From Acidomyces sp. 'richmondensis' (taxonomy: Eukaryota > Ascomycota > Dothideomycetes > Mycosphaerellales > Teratosphaeriaceae): a stretch of 64,000 bases of DNA. The notes under the pieces are model-generated. The model did no database searches. It was not told the DNA's origin and worked only from the letters and a program-made list of their open reading frames with translations. Where the stretch lies: assembly GCA_003545705.1 (NCBI GenBank), contig QVLQ01000031.1:124001-188000 (forward strand). Reading direction: 5' to 3'. Of this stretch, positions 11,853 to 22,348 are shown piece by piece. A program made the translations under genes and the position numbers. How positions within the stretch are numbered: position 1 is the first letter of the stretch; each line of letters begins with the position of its first letter.

Positions 11853-13027
11853 TCAGGAACAAATCCTGATCGTATGACTCTGCGGGTCGCCTGAGCAGAC
11901 GGCCTCCAAACTTTCAGTCTTTTTGGTTAACTGTACTTTAGCGATACCCTCAGCTGGCACTGGCGTTTGCGGTACATGTATCTCCCAGTTGGAATTCATC
12001 GGATCTGTCGAAAGTGGGGTATCTATTTCCATCTCGTTAGGGAATTCATTTGCAGAGTAGCAGAGTGTCGGGAAAGAAGATGAAGTGACGGCATCAGACT
12101 GTTGAGCTCTTTGTATTCGTTCCACATGTGTGTTCGGAACAGGTCTGTGAAGTACAAATGATTCATCATGTGGATATTGGATGGAGAAAAAAAAAGAGTA
12201 ACTTACTTCATAGCATCATATGGCTCGCGCAAAGTAATATTGCATGTATTCTCATCTCGGTTGTCGCTATACGCAAGAGCGCGGTAGTCTTTAAAAATGC
12301 ACCACCGTTCTGCAATAGTTCTTAGCTTCACAGTCCTTCCCACCCACCCTCGCTCGCTAGAGCGGAAGCTTTTGGTGGTGACATTAAGAATTGACACCTC
12401 TTCATCCCAAACGCTAGTCTGGACGATAGGCGACGTCGATTGTTTGCCAACCTCGCATGGGGAGTCACCTCCCCTGCCGGCGGCAGAATTCTCCGCCGTG
12501 CACTCTGCGAGCACCAATCGAGAGTTTGTGTGGTGTGCTGCTTCGACGGCCACAGAAAAGGTGCGGTTCACACCTTGCACAGAAAATGCAGAGGTGGGTC
12601 GATGAAGCTGAAGCAGATTGAGAATGACCAATATTCGCCTGCCTTCCTTGATCGAGTCAGGCTGATGCGGGATGAGGGTTTGGCGGGCGAGTAGCGCACG
12701 AAGGTGAGTAATATCAGGGCAGAAAATGAGATTGACGTCTTTCGATGTTGAAAGAATACGGAGAGTTGGGCATTTGAGGAACGATCTCGCAGAACTCATA
12801 GTCAGACCGTTGTGAGGGCTTGCAAATTCATCAGCAATTTGAGTGCCTGTTGCAAAATCTGGCTGCCCCTCTACTAGTTCGGAGAACGCTGCTTCAAGCT
12901 GCTCCAAAAACGCGGCCTTCGTGCCACATACCACCATTAATGATGGAGAGTCGTGCTCGTCCAGTACATATTGTATGAGGCCCGGCAAAGATATTCCATC
13001 GAGGACGATTGGCGAATCAAAACTCAT
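11853..13027 (-). CDS. Uncharacterised two-exon protein, 370 aa
   Basis: Exons 13027-12207 and 12144-11853 (821+292 nt) join in frame across a 62-nt intron (GTAAGT...CTTCACAG). The N-terminal half has alternating hydrophobic strands (SPSLMVVCGTKAAF; VNLIFCPDITHLRALLA; RILVILNLLQLH) that look like an alpha/beta fold. A Ser-rich linker then leads to WDEEVSILNVTTKSF and GWVGRTVKLRTIAERWCIF. There is no Walker A motif. A degenerate RecA-like fold of the Shu-complex type is conceivable, but this is speculation. The gene is convergent with Nuf2 (72 bp apart) and divergent from AP-3 beta. Confidence 0.75.
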
Positions 13028-13333
13028 CGAGAAGTGCGGGCCTTGAATTGATCTTGAAATCGCAATGTCGCCACTCTCTCATGGAGGCCAGAGTTTGCTG
13101 AAGCAATTGAACGTGCTGCCGCTGCGATACTTGTTGCGTGATTGCATAGTTTTCCTTCTCCTTAAAATGTGAAGTGAGGATGGAGAATGTCAAGCTGGCC
13201 AGAGAAATTTTTGTTAGGGCAAGTCTTGGCACAACCTCCCTCCGACTTCACCCCACTTTCAGCAGACCTTCTAGCCGTGAACGAGTTCTGGCTCTCTCCT
13301 CTCTTGAACTCCTGACGGCAGGCCACAGCCGTC
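13028..13333. promoter_or_regulatory. Short divergent promoter region
   Basis: 306 bp separate the start codons of the uncharacterised gene (-) and the AP-3 beta gene (+), so the promoters must overlap or lie back to back. No specific motif is claimed. Confidence 0.5.
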
Positions 13334-15724
13334 ATGGAGTCCATCTCTAAGATCAGCTCCATGCTGGAAACGGCGCGCGACCTCACTCTTGAAGCCGCCC
13401 GTGACGTCGGGCCGCGGAAATCAACAAAGTCACTATCCGCACAGCAGATCAAGAAGCTGCTGGATAGCCGGAACGAACGCGATGTCCTAGATGGTCTCCG
13501 TCGAGTCATTGCAATGCAATATGCAAATCCGCCACAACCCACTTTGACTTTCTTTCCCGCGGTGCTCAAGACGTTGTCCAATCCATTTCCCTCCACCCGA
13601 CCGCTTGTGTACAACTACCTAATCCATCACGCCGAGGCCGACCCAGACACTGCTCTTTTGGCGATCAATACGATCCAAAAGTCATTGTCGGATACAAATC
13701 CAAGAATAAGAGCCATGGCACTGAAGACCATCGCTGGCATTCGGGTGCCTGCGATATCGCAGTTGGTAGTCATAGCGATTAAGAAAGGTGTGAGCGATCT
13801 ATCGCCTATCGTTCGGAAAACAGCTGCATTGGCATGCGTAAAATGTGTAAGACTGGATCCTAGCACACAGCCACAAGTGGAGGATTTCATTTCAGCTTTA
13901 CTGAGGGACAAACAATACTATGTGGCAGGAGCCGCCGTACAGACATTCACAGAGATATGCCCGCATCGATTGGATCTGGTGCATCCAGTGTACAGGAATC
14001 TGTGCCGTATGATCGTGGATATGGATGAATGGGGCCAGGTAGCCCTCCTTCGTCTCTTCACTTTTTACGCGCGGAAATGCTTCCCGCGGCGAACGAAGCG
14101 AGTCAGACGCGCTCAGACACGGGAAGAAAAAGCGAGGGATTTTTACGAAGACCTCGAGCCGAAAGAAGTCGATCAAGCAGACTATGAAGAAGTCGATCTG
14201 GTCGATCCGGATCTTGAGCTCTTTCTAAAGTCAATCCAGCCGTTGCTTCAAAGCCGAAATTCGGCCGTAATCGTCTCCGTAACTAGAGCATACCTCTACC
14301 TCTCTCCGACAAACTATTTGCATCATGCTATTGGGCCTCTCATAGCACTTATGCGCTCACCACAAGATATCCAGCAAGTTGCTCTATACAACATTGTGCA
14401 AGTTTGCCTCGCCGACCCAGCATTTTTCGTCCCGTATTTCCGACATTTTCTCATACGCGCGACCGAGGCATGCGAGATCTGGAGGCTGAAATTGGAGATC
14501 CTGACCCTCATTTTTCCTTATTGCACGAAAGAAGCCCAAGATCTTATCCTTGCAGAATTGGAACATTTCTCTCGTGGGCACAACGCAGCGCTGGTGCGTG
14601 AAAGCGTCCGTGCCATTGGACGATGCGCACAGTCATCAGATGCGTCCACTTCACGGCGTTGTCTATCCCTGCTACTGAGACAGATACACAGCCCAGACGA
14701 GAACCTCGTGGGAGAAGCTATCGAAGTGGTTCGTCATCTCATCCAGCGGTCGCCGAATGAGCATCGAAAGACGGTCATACGACTCGCCAAGAACCTAGAC
14801 ACGTTGAGCTCACCGGCGGCGCGAGCAAACATTATCTGGTTGATCGGCGAATCTGCAGGTTACGAGCCAGAGAACAATATCGCCGCAGACGTGCTCCGAA
14901 TCTTGGTCAGAGGCTATGCAGACCAACAAGACGAAGTAAAGGCACAGATTGTGCTGCTAGCAGCTAAGGTATACCTGCACCACTTGAACGGCAAGAAAGC
15001 AAAGCGAAACGCACTCAACGCATTGAGTGACAACAAAAATGGTGAAACTCAAATTATCAACCCCATCACAAGCTCCAAGGCGTCGAACAGCGAAAACATG
15101 GAGGAATCCGAGGAATCCGCTCATGCAGCGGAGGAGCGACCGGACACCGTTGAACTCCTCTACCAACACACCATGCTCTTGGCACGGTACACACCATCGT
15201 ATGACCTTCGGGATCGAGCTCGTCTCTTCCGTGCCCTCCTCTCCGTCCCCACCAGCACTGAACTCGCCAGCCTTTTACTACTCGCTCCCAAACCTGTCCC
15301 ACAGGCACCCTCGCCCAGCGAAGCACGGAGAGACTTGGCACTCGGCTCGGCAAGTCTCGTTATCGGTGAAGGGCCATTGCGAGGCTATGAGGCCATACCA
15401 GACTGGGTAGAGGAGGGCCAAGAGCCAGATCCCAAGCTTCGCGCCGAAATCGCGGACATTACGCAGGAGTATGCGCCATCAAAGACGATGTCGGCGGCGC
15501 AGAAGCTGGACGAAGCCCTTCGGGCCGAGAAAGCTAGTGGGAGAGGTGCGAGAAAAGATAAGACACTGGACGATTGGCTAGATGAGGAAGAGGAGACAGA
15601 GGAAGAGGAGACAGAAGACGAGTCGGAGGAGAAGACGGAGGAAGAGAGTGAGAGTGAGGGAGGCGAGAGTAGCGAGTACGAGACGGACAGTGAGGACGAT
15701 GAAAAAGCCGGGTTGGTTAGATGA
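13334..15724 (+). CDS. APL6: AP-3 complex subunit beta (beta-adaptin)
   Basis: Single-exon 796-residue protein. AP-3 moves cargo from the Golgi to the vacuole by the direct route, and its beta subunit forms half of the trunk. Residues about 40-600 are HEAT/armadillo-like helices typical of adaptin N-terminal domains (DSRNERDVLDGLRRVIAMQ; DTNPRIRAMALKTIAGIR; DLSPIVRKTAALACVKCVR). A hinge region follows, and the C-terminus is a strongly acidic Glu/Asp/Ser tail (residues about 750-790) as seen in fungal AP-3 beta. The start is the first ATG of the frame (ATGGAGTCC). No intron is evident. Confidence 0.92.
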   Translation: MESISKISSMLETARDLTLEAARDVGPRKSTKSLSAQQIKKLLDSRNERDVLDGLRRVIAMQYANPPQPTLTFFPAVLKTLSNPFPSTRPLVYNYLIHHAEADPDTALLAINTIQKSLSDTNPRIRAMALKTIAGIRVPAISQLVVIAIKKGVSDLSPIVRKTAALACVKCVRLDPSTQPQVEDFISALLRDKQYYVAGAAVQTFTEICPHRLDLVHPVYRNLCRMIVDMDEWGQVALLRLFTFYARKCFPRRTKRVRRAQTREEKARDFYEDLEPKEVDQADYEEVDLVDPDLELFLKSIQPLLQSRNSAVIVSVTRAYLYLSPTNYLHHAIGPLIALMRSPQDIQQVALYNIVQVCLADPAFFVPYFRHFLIRATEACEIWRLKLEILTLIFPYCTKEAQDLILAELEHFSRGHNAALVRESVRAIGRCAQSSDASTSRRCLSLLLRQIHSPDENLVGEAIEVVRHLIQRSPNEHRKTVIRLAKNLDTLSSPAARANIIWLIGESAGYEPENNIAADVLRILVRGYADQQDEVKAQIVLLAAKVYLHHLNGKKAKRNALNALSDNKNGETQIINPITSSKASNSENMEESEESAHAAEERPDTVELLYQHTMLLARYTPSYDLRDRARLFRALLSVPTSTELASLLLLAPKPVPQAPSPSEARRDLALGSASLVIGEGPLRGYEAIPDWVEEGQEPDPKLRAEIADITQEYAPSKTMSAAQKLDEALRAEKASGRGARKDKTLDDWLDEEEETEEEETEDESEEKTEEESESEGGESSEYETDSEDDEKAGLVR

Positions 15725-16214
15725 TGTTGATGTACGAGAGATACCCAATTCGCAATGAGCGCATAACCGCGTGTAAATTCCGCGTGTCGCACACAGCTAT
15801 GCTTGCAGGACACCGCCAACCTGCGCAGAAAGCTAGAAAGGGCGGTTCGCCGTGGCACTCATGATGACTGCCCTTGTCGACTCGGCTCGTCCGCTGCTAC
15901 TTTCGCAGCTCATTTGAATAGTGGTCAAAAGCCGAGAAAAACATTCGCCCGAAATGCGAATCCACTAATACAAATGATCGAATTTTCCCACCTCTCCCGG
16001 ACATACTTCCGGACGATATGCAAACAAATCATGCGCCCGCGGCGTGTTCGTCGCGATCTATCGTGTTCACGAAGTTTATCATACATGAAGTCAAGGATAG
16101 ATAAATGCATCTCGGAGAAGGTAATCGACCAGGATTCCGACCGCCATGAGTCACTCCCAGCACAAAGGTGTCTTGATGAGTGCTAGCAGAAAAAAAAGAT
16201 GACCACGCCAACTG
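15725..16214. other. Convergent intergenic region
   Basis: 3' ends of the AP-3 beta gene (+) and the Pro/Gln-rich gene (-) face each other here. No gene or repeat is seen. Confidence 0.5.
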
Positions 16215-18018
16215 TCATCGGCGTCTGCAAAACTCATTAGCACGTGCTTCGACTGTTTCATAAATAAAGTGCCGCGAGATGTCAACGTACCCATACGGAG
16301 ACAGTGCTCGCGACAGCTTATAGCGTTGTGGCTGCGGCGTCTTATCTTCTGCCTCATTGTCGTCTTCGAACTCGCCGTGACTACGCTTTCGACTGTCCCC
16401 TCCTTGATATTTCGCCCGAGGCGTAGCATCATTATCATTATCATAATTTTTATCGAACACACCGTCCGGACCAGATGCAGGTCGTTGTTGACTGTTCGCA
16501 GATGTTGGTCGCTCGGTGCTACAGCCATAGCTGACTTCAGGACTTTTCCAGCCATCATACGGCGGCGTGCGCTGCTGCATGGACGAAGCTGATGGCGGGA
16601 GGCGAAGGTGCCCGAAACTTTGATTACTCGTGATGGAGTTCTGTCTGCTCGATGTCCGAGAGGTGCTGTGTCGCTGCGGGGGGGCACCGAGGGCAGGGCC
16701 GGGTGTCTGATAGACCAGCTTCGGCGAACCGGTGACGCCGAGAGCGGCAAGCAGATCCTCTTGATTCTGATCGCGGACAGGTGGGAGAGGAACAGGTCTC
16801 GTGATACGCTCTCCGGCGGTTGAAGAGACCGATGCCGTTCGCGAGTGGCTGCGCGAGTGGCTGCCATGTCTGTAACCATTCAACTGTTCGGACGCCACAG
16901 AACAGGCACGCTCATTGCTGCAAACACGATCGTTCCGGTCCGTAGAATGCTTCCCCCATGAGTGATGATCGATTTCCACATCGTCTTGGCTCTGGCACAT
17001 CTCATCCGGCGTCGCTTCTCTCGACGCGTCCGGAGTCCCGGCGGCCCAGACAGGATCGGGTCGATCTCGGTACATCTCCAGAAGTTCGGACATGGTGATT
17101 ATTTGGGAAGGGACAACGGGGAACTCTCGGAAAATCGGGTCTTCTTTCACTTCTTCCCACAATGCTGTTTGCCTCACACTCAAAAAGCATTCATCTCGCT
17201 TTTCCTTCGTGAAGTAAATCGAAATACAATCGTCGTCCAACGTCTTCGGCTTCCGTTCGGCGATAGCATCGAGATCGGCTTCTTTGAATGTGGACGGCAG
17301 CGGTGTCTTTGTCGGTAATGCTGGATGCCACTCGATAAAACCTATGCTCAAGGCTTGATCAATCTCATCCGGGTATCTCGCGAAATAGCATTCGGCATCA
17401 AAGTCGCTCTCGAGTTCTTCGGGTTGCGAATCCATTAAATCGCGGGGGGGCATGGGGTCACCATTGCCATCGAGCACGCCGCCGGTGGTCCAACTGTGTC
17501 CTTGTGAGTATGGAGCTGAACGGTGCCGCCGCTTCGTACCGTGAAAACTCATTGGGCGAGGCTCATATGCGAGAGCGGACTGTGGTGCTGAGGCTGATGC
17601 GGGCGTTTGCCACGCGAGCGCAGCCGCACTGTAATCGGAAGCCCCTAGTGGAGATAGGCTTGAGTGAGATTGCGAGTAGTTCATGGCGGGCGAGATTTGT
17701 TGGTGGGGGCCAGGCCATGGTGTCTGCGGATATGGTTGTGTTGAATTGAACGGTGGCTGTGGATAGCTCGGATAGCTTGGCTGTGAGAAGCCGTAGTGTT
17801 GCTGCCACGGCCCGGGCTGACCTGGCACATAGCCTGGTGGTGGTGCATAGCGAGTGATGACGGGGTTACCTTTTGACTTCTTCGCCGGTGGCGGTCTAGT
17901 GTCTCCCGTTAGCGGGTTCCCACTTATGGGGTGACAGACCGAAAATTTCATCCGTCCGAGGCCAAATGGAATACTCGTACCCGGTATAGCCCTGAGATCG
18001 GGATGGCTGCTGATACAT
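16215..18018 (-). CDS. Uncharacterised Pro/Gln/Ser-rich protein
   Basis: The main frame is 17951-16215. An upstream exon starting at ATG 18018 (MYQQPSRSQGYTGYEYSIW) very probably joins it near 17895 through a CACTAG acceptor with a GCTAAC branch site, but the donor is not resolved (GTCACC fits the phase; GTCTGT does not). The N-terminal ~150 residues are Pro/Gln/Tyr-rich and disordered. The middle holds a folded-looking block (ELESDFDAECYFARYPDEID; KTLDDDCISIYFTKEKRDEC; FREFPVVPSQIITMSELLEM). The C-terminal third is Ser/Arg-rich and low complexity. A terminal intron, 16290-16225 (GTACGT...TTTTGCAG with a GCTAAT branch), is likely, giving a short end SPYGRR. It resembles fungus-specific proteins of unknown function, perhaps nuclear. 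Confidence 0.7.
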
Positions 18019-18794
18019 ATTGGAGCCTATGAAACGGCTGCTCTGCAAGGAGAAGGGTTGAGAGAGGGTACGACGAGGCAGAGAAGCGAGCCGCAGAAAG
18101 CTGAAATCGCGAGATGGTGAATCTGAGCGGGCCGCATAAGAAAAAGAAGACGTCTTTCCGCTTCTGATGGCGACAAAAATGTAGGATGTCAAGGAGACAG
18201 TGAGCTTGCGAGAGTTAACAGCAGAATTGCGCCAAAGCCAGCTCTGTGCCAGCGCTGTACCAGCGCTGATGTCTGAAAGGGATGCTAAATTTCGCACTTG
18301 GAATGAACGCCCTACACACCCGCTTGATCAGCTCGCTGCCCGCATGATCACATGATTTGTGGGTCCATGGCATAAAGCGTGAGTTTGTCGGCTAGATTGT
18401 AGCAATCAGGAGGTTTGGAGTTATAGGCACCCGGGATGAGTACATGTAGTCGCATGTAGGATGCCACGCCAACATTCAGCGACAGGGACCGGAGGCGAGA
18501 GTTCGCGGCACGGGCCGTGTGCCGCTCGGCAGCCAAAAGTGTTTGTTCGTACTGGGTCAAAACGTGGCCGGCGGCCAGGGGCGTCTGGAAGGCAGGGCTG
18601 GGCTCGCAACTTCACTCATACCGGCGCGCAGACACGAGCGGCAGAATGTTGGCCTCTCCCTCCGCCGTTTGCTGAATTCGTGGCATGTCACGATGGTTGT
18701 GGATGCCATCATTGCATATCTCATCTCACAGCAGGAACCATCCTGATCGTCTTAGCCGCCGCGGCCGATACGATCGTTGGCAGTCGTAGAAGAC
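18019..18794. other. Divergent intergenic region
   Basis: Upstream of both the Pro/Gln-rich gene (-) and Ppg1 (+). Only short GC-containing frames without support are present. Confidence 0.5.
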
Positions 18795-19880
18795 ATGCCT
18801 GGCCTTCCTGGTACGCGAGGGCCTTCACATCCGACTAACGAGTATGGGCTGACATTTGTGTGCAGCCAGCGTAGACCTCGATGAATGCATCGCCCGCCTG
18901 TACCGAAAGGAGCTCCTCGCCGAGTCGGTGATCGAGGCCATATGCGCCAAGACAAAGGAGCTGTTGATGAAAGAGAGCAACGTGGTGCACATCCAGGCGC
19001 CAGTCACAGTCGTTGGTGACATCCATGGGCAATTTTTCGACATGATCGAGATCTTCAAAATCGGGGGCTACTGTCCAGACACGAACTATCTTTTTCTCGG
19101 TAGGTCACGCGACCAGCAAGAGGTGCAAATGGAAGGTGATCTTGACAACCTAACGCCGGCCCTCCAGGTGATTACGTTGATCGCGGTCTCTTTAGCATCG
19201 AGACAATCTCGCTATTAGTCTGCCTCAAGCTCCGCTACCCTTCGCGTGTGCACCTCATCCGCGGCAATCACGAATCACGCGGCGTCACTCAATCCTACGG
19301 CTTCTACACCGAATGCTCGCGGAAGTACGGCACAGCCAACGTGTGGCACTTTTTCACCGATATGTTTGATTATCTCAGCCTGAGCTGTGTGATCGACGAC
19401 AAGATCTTCTGTGTCCACGGCGGGTTGAGCCCCAGCATCCACAGCATCGATCAGATCAAAATCATCGACCGCTTCCGGGAGATCCCACACGAAGGTCCCA
19501 TGGCGGACTTGGTATGGAGTGACCCGGACGCTGAGAGAGACGAATTTAGCTTGAGTCCGCGAGGGGCGGGATATACGTTCGGACAGCAGGTGGTGAAGAA
19601 GTTCTTGGAGGTGAACAGCATGACGCATATCCTCCGCGCCCATCAGCTCTGCAACGAAGGATACATGGTGATGTTTGAAGATCGGTTGTCCACCGTGTGG
19701 AGTGCGCCGAATTACTGTTATAGGTGTGGCAACTTGGCCAGCGTATTGGAAGTCGGGCCGGGCGGTGAGAGGAAATGGAACGTGTTCGATGCGGCGCCGG
19801 AGAATGATGCGCATCGGGCGGAGCAACAGCAGCAGCAGCAGCATGCAGGCAATGATCCTGTGAGAGACTACTTTCTTTAA
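18795..19880 (+). CDS. PPG1: Ser/Thr phosphatase Ppg1 (PP2A-like catalytic subunit)
   Basis: Exons 18795-18810, 18866-19099 and 19168-19880 (16+234+713 nt) join in frame to 320 residues. PPP-family metal and catalytic motifs are all present: GDIHG (D57, H59), GDYVDRG across the second junction, and RGNHESRGVTQSYGFYTEC. HGGLSPSIHSIDQIKIIDR and SAPNYCYRCGN follow. The substitutions DLDECIARLYRKELL, IIDRFREIPHEGPMADLVW and HILRAHQLCNEGY point to Ppg1 rather than Pph3/PP4 or Sit4/PP6. It ends DYFL, the carboxymethylation-type tail of PP2A-like enzymes, after a short poly-Gln run (AEQQQQQQHAG). Intron 1 starts GTACGC and ends TGTGCAG. Intron 2 starts GTAGGT and ends CTCCAG. In yeast Ppg1 acts in glycogen metabolism and with the Far complex. 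Confidence 0.94.
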
Positions 19881-21086
19881 ATTCCATCAGCGAAGCATCA
19901 TTGGTCTGCATGAGTCGCATTTTTCAGGTGCGAGGCGGCGGTTTGAATGATAGATACCACTAGAGCGAGCACATAGTGGCGTTTGTTGACATGTTTTCCA
20001 CCCCACCTGCTTGCATTCACCAGCACATACCAACACGCTCTTTCAAGGTGTCCATGAGAGATTGCCACCTTGATCAATTCCACCTGTGCATTTGACCCTA
20101 TCGATAATAAGTCTTACCTTTCCATCAACCTCTCAATCCCCATTTTGTACATGTTGCTGGTTCTGATGAAATATTTTCAGGACGGACGCGTCGATATTGT
20201 TGTCGTTGCGAGCAGTGCTTGCGCACCTGGATGATTTCGCAGTCCCGGGCCCCTCCACCCCGTGAGCAAGTCCAGGTCAAAGTTTGGAGTTAGCTTTTCC
20301 ATACCGTTTATTCTTTTTCTTTTGTTGGCTCACAGATAAGACAACATCCCGTGTCCCGAACTAAGAGAACATGCACAGCTCAACTCCTTGCGTTTCAGGC
20401 GACCATCTTCGTCCGCATCTTTCCATCCCAGGACTGGCACCAGGAAAAGAAATGCAAAGCGATGCCGCTTGGGAAAAAAAATTAAAAAAAATTAAAAAAA
20501 ATTAAAAAAAAATTCCGTCAACTCAAGTTAGAGTATCACACGAAAATGCTGGCAAAACATCATATGCCTATTTTCGGATCAAAAAGTCTTCCAATGTGTG
20601 AAGCACCCACGCGGGTGACATTTCTGTCCGTCGTCATTCTCATACCATCATGAAGTCTACGCTCGAGGCTCTCATAGCCCGACAAACACGGGGTCGGTGC
20701 ATCCCTGTGGGCTTTCGATGAACGTGCAAAACAAAATGTACGTGGAATCTGGTACCACGCCTGTGCAGTGCGAACACTAGTATCCTGGTTAGTAATGGAC
20801 TTGCGCAAGCAAAGCTCTACACGAAGGACAGGCAGCTAGATCTATCTCGTAAGCGTGTCGGAGGTGGAAACGATGCAACCTGCCACCGATGGTATACGCA
20901 ATCTTCAGCGCCTTGTGGCGCTGAAGATTGCAGTTCGCGAGTCACGATCATGAACCCTGGTGTGCATAGATAACGCATGTGCCGACTAAATCTATTTATC
21001 TCCTTATTCTCGGTCGGTCATCATTGTACATCGGAACGGAGACCTGCTTCACTCCTCCACGGCGCGTGAGACGGCGTATATCGCCT
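19881..21086. other. Gene-poor stretch
   Basis: No gene is supported. It contains an A-rich tandem tract at 20474-20513 with a 10-bp ATTAAAAAAA unit repeated about four times, and the strong hairpin at 20898-20931 listed separately. A 61-codon minus frame (19898-20083) is weakly coding-like only. Confidence 0.5.
20898..20931. repeat. Perfect 15-bp inverted repeat with 4-nt loop
   Basis: GCAATCTTCAGCGCC at 20898-20912 is followed by the loop TTGT and then its exact reverse complement at 20917-20931. The stem is perfect and contains no homopolymer. It lies in a gene-poor region about 1 kb downstream of Ppg1. It could form a hairpin or cruciform, act in an RNA, or be the remnant of a transposon end. 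Confidence 0.85.
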
Positions 21087-22210
21087 TTAATGAACCCTGG
21101 GATGTCGTTCCGTAAGACCATGCCTTTCTAGCATCAATCTGCTGATGACTGCGGCAATGGATTTTTGCATGTCTATTTTGCAGATGCCGCACCCCGATCT
21201 GGCTTTCCGTTCCCAACTCTCCAAACACTGAAGGCCGCACCTCCTGTTGGAGCTTGGCTTGCTGGAGGCCATCGACATCGGGCCTAATGCGCATCGACGG
21301 AATCGTTATTTAATGAGTAGCTGTGTCGGGAGATGAGCAAGGATTGTCAAATGGAGGGTCATATGTAACGTTTCAGCCTCCTCGCCATCGATGAAGGGAA
21401 AGCGAGTCCGGAGAATATAAGGGATGTAGTTTCACATGCTTAGACAGATGTTGACATCGGAAGGAATCCCCGCGTACTGGGCATTTCACTTGAAGCAGAC
21501 GCTCATGAAATCCTGGGCCGGTGGAAGTCGGACAGTAGCCTAACTGTACTGCTCAAGGAGTAGAAATGAAGACCACACGTATCTGTAAGACATTGAAGCT
21601 CAGATTGAGGCATATATAGATATGCTTCTCTCACGCTTCTCGCTGTCGGAGTTAGCATTCCACCGATCAGCCTGTCTCGTCAACAAGAAATTTACCTCGA
21701 ATGACCATATCGAAAGCTGTGTGAGCACCCTCTTCCTGCGGCTTCTTTTTCAACTGAGAACAATAAATTTTGGAGTTCACGACGTGGTGGGAGAGGCGGA
21801 GATCTTGGGACTGGAGAGAGATTGAAGAAATATGTAAGGTTCTTGTTGAGCTGAGGTGGCACCCACAAGGTCATATAGGTATTATGTCATGGAAGACAAG
21901 GCATCAGTTGCGTTTCACAGTAGCAGGAACGGAAGCAGTAGATTGAATATGTGTGTGTAGATGTGGTTATTCTCATCTCGACGAGGCATATTTGAAATAG
22001 GTTGCTCTCGGCCTGTTACCGTGAGACTCAGCAGAGTTAGATGGTCCCATCTGCGCTGCACTTCCAAAAGTTCCAAGTCATCTATTGCCGTATCATCTCA
22101 TTCTTTCACAGCGCAGCCATCCAATTTTCCCATCACATATTCACGAGCAAAATCCATACACTTCTCAAAGAAAAACGGTTCCAGCATGCTCACCTTAGGG
22201 TACGACGGGT
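21087..22210 (-). pseudogene. Probable decayed C2H2-type zinc-finger gene
   Basis: Several coding-like minus-strand pieces lie in order but in different frames. At 22200-22110 there is MLEPFFFEKCMDFAREYVMG. At about 21810-21696 there is a basic segment followed by a good intron (21695-21643, GTAAAT...GCTAAC...ACAG). At 21642 onward there is LYMPQSELQCLTDTCGLHFY. At 21510-21373 there is LQVKCPVRGDSFRCQHLSKH then VKLH. At 21278-21087 there is SGCGICKIDMQKSIAAVISR then LMLERHGLTERHP. The C-x2-C/H-x4-H spacing suggests zinc fingers. I could not join the pieces into one frame, so either exons are missed or the gene is broken by frameshifts. Confidence 0.35.
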
Positions 22211-22348
22211 CATAAATTCATATCTATCACATTTCCTACCGCTGGGAAGTAGGATGTCGTGCTAGGATGGAGGAAAGCCGGCCCGCGCCACCACATGCAT
22301 GCGACCGTTACAGGTCTCTTGCCACATCCCTCCCGCCTCGTCGGCCTA

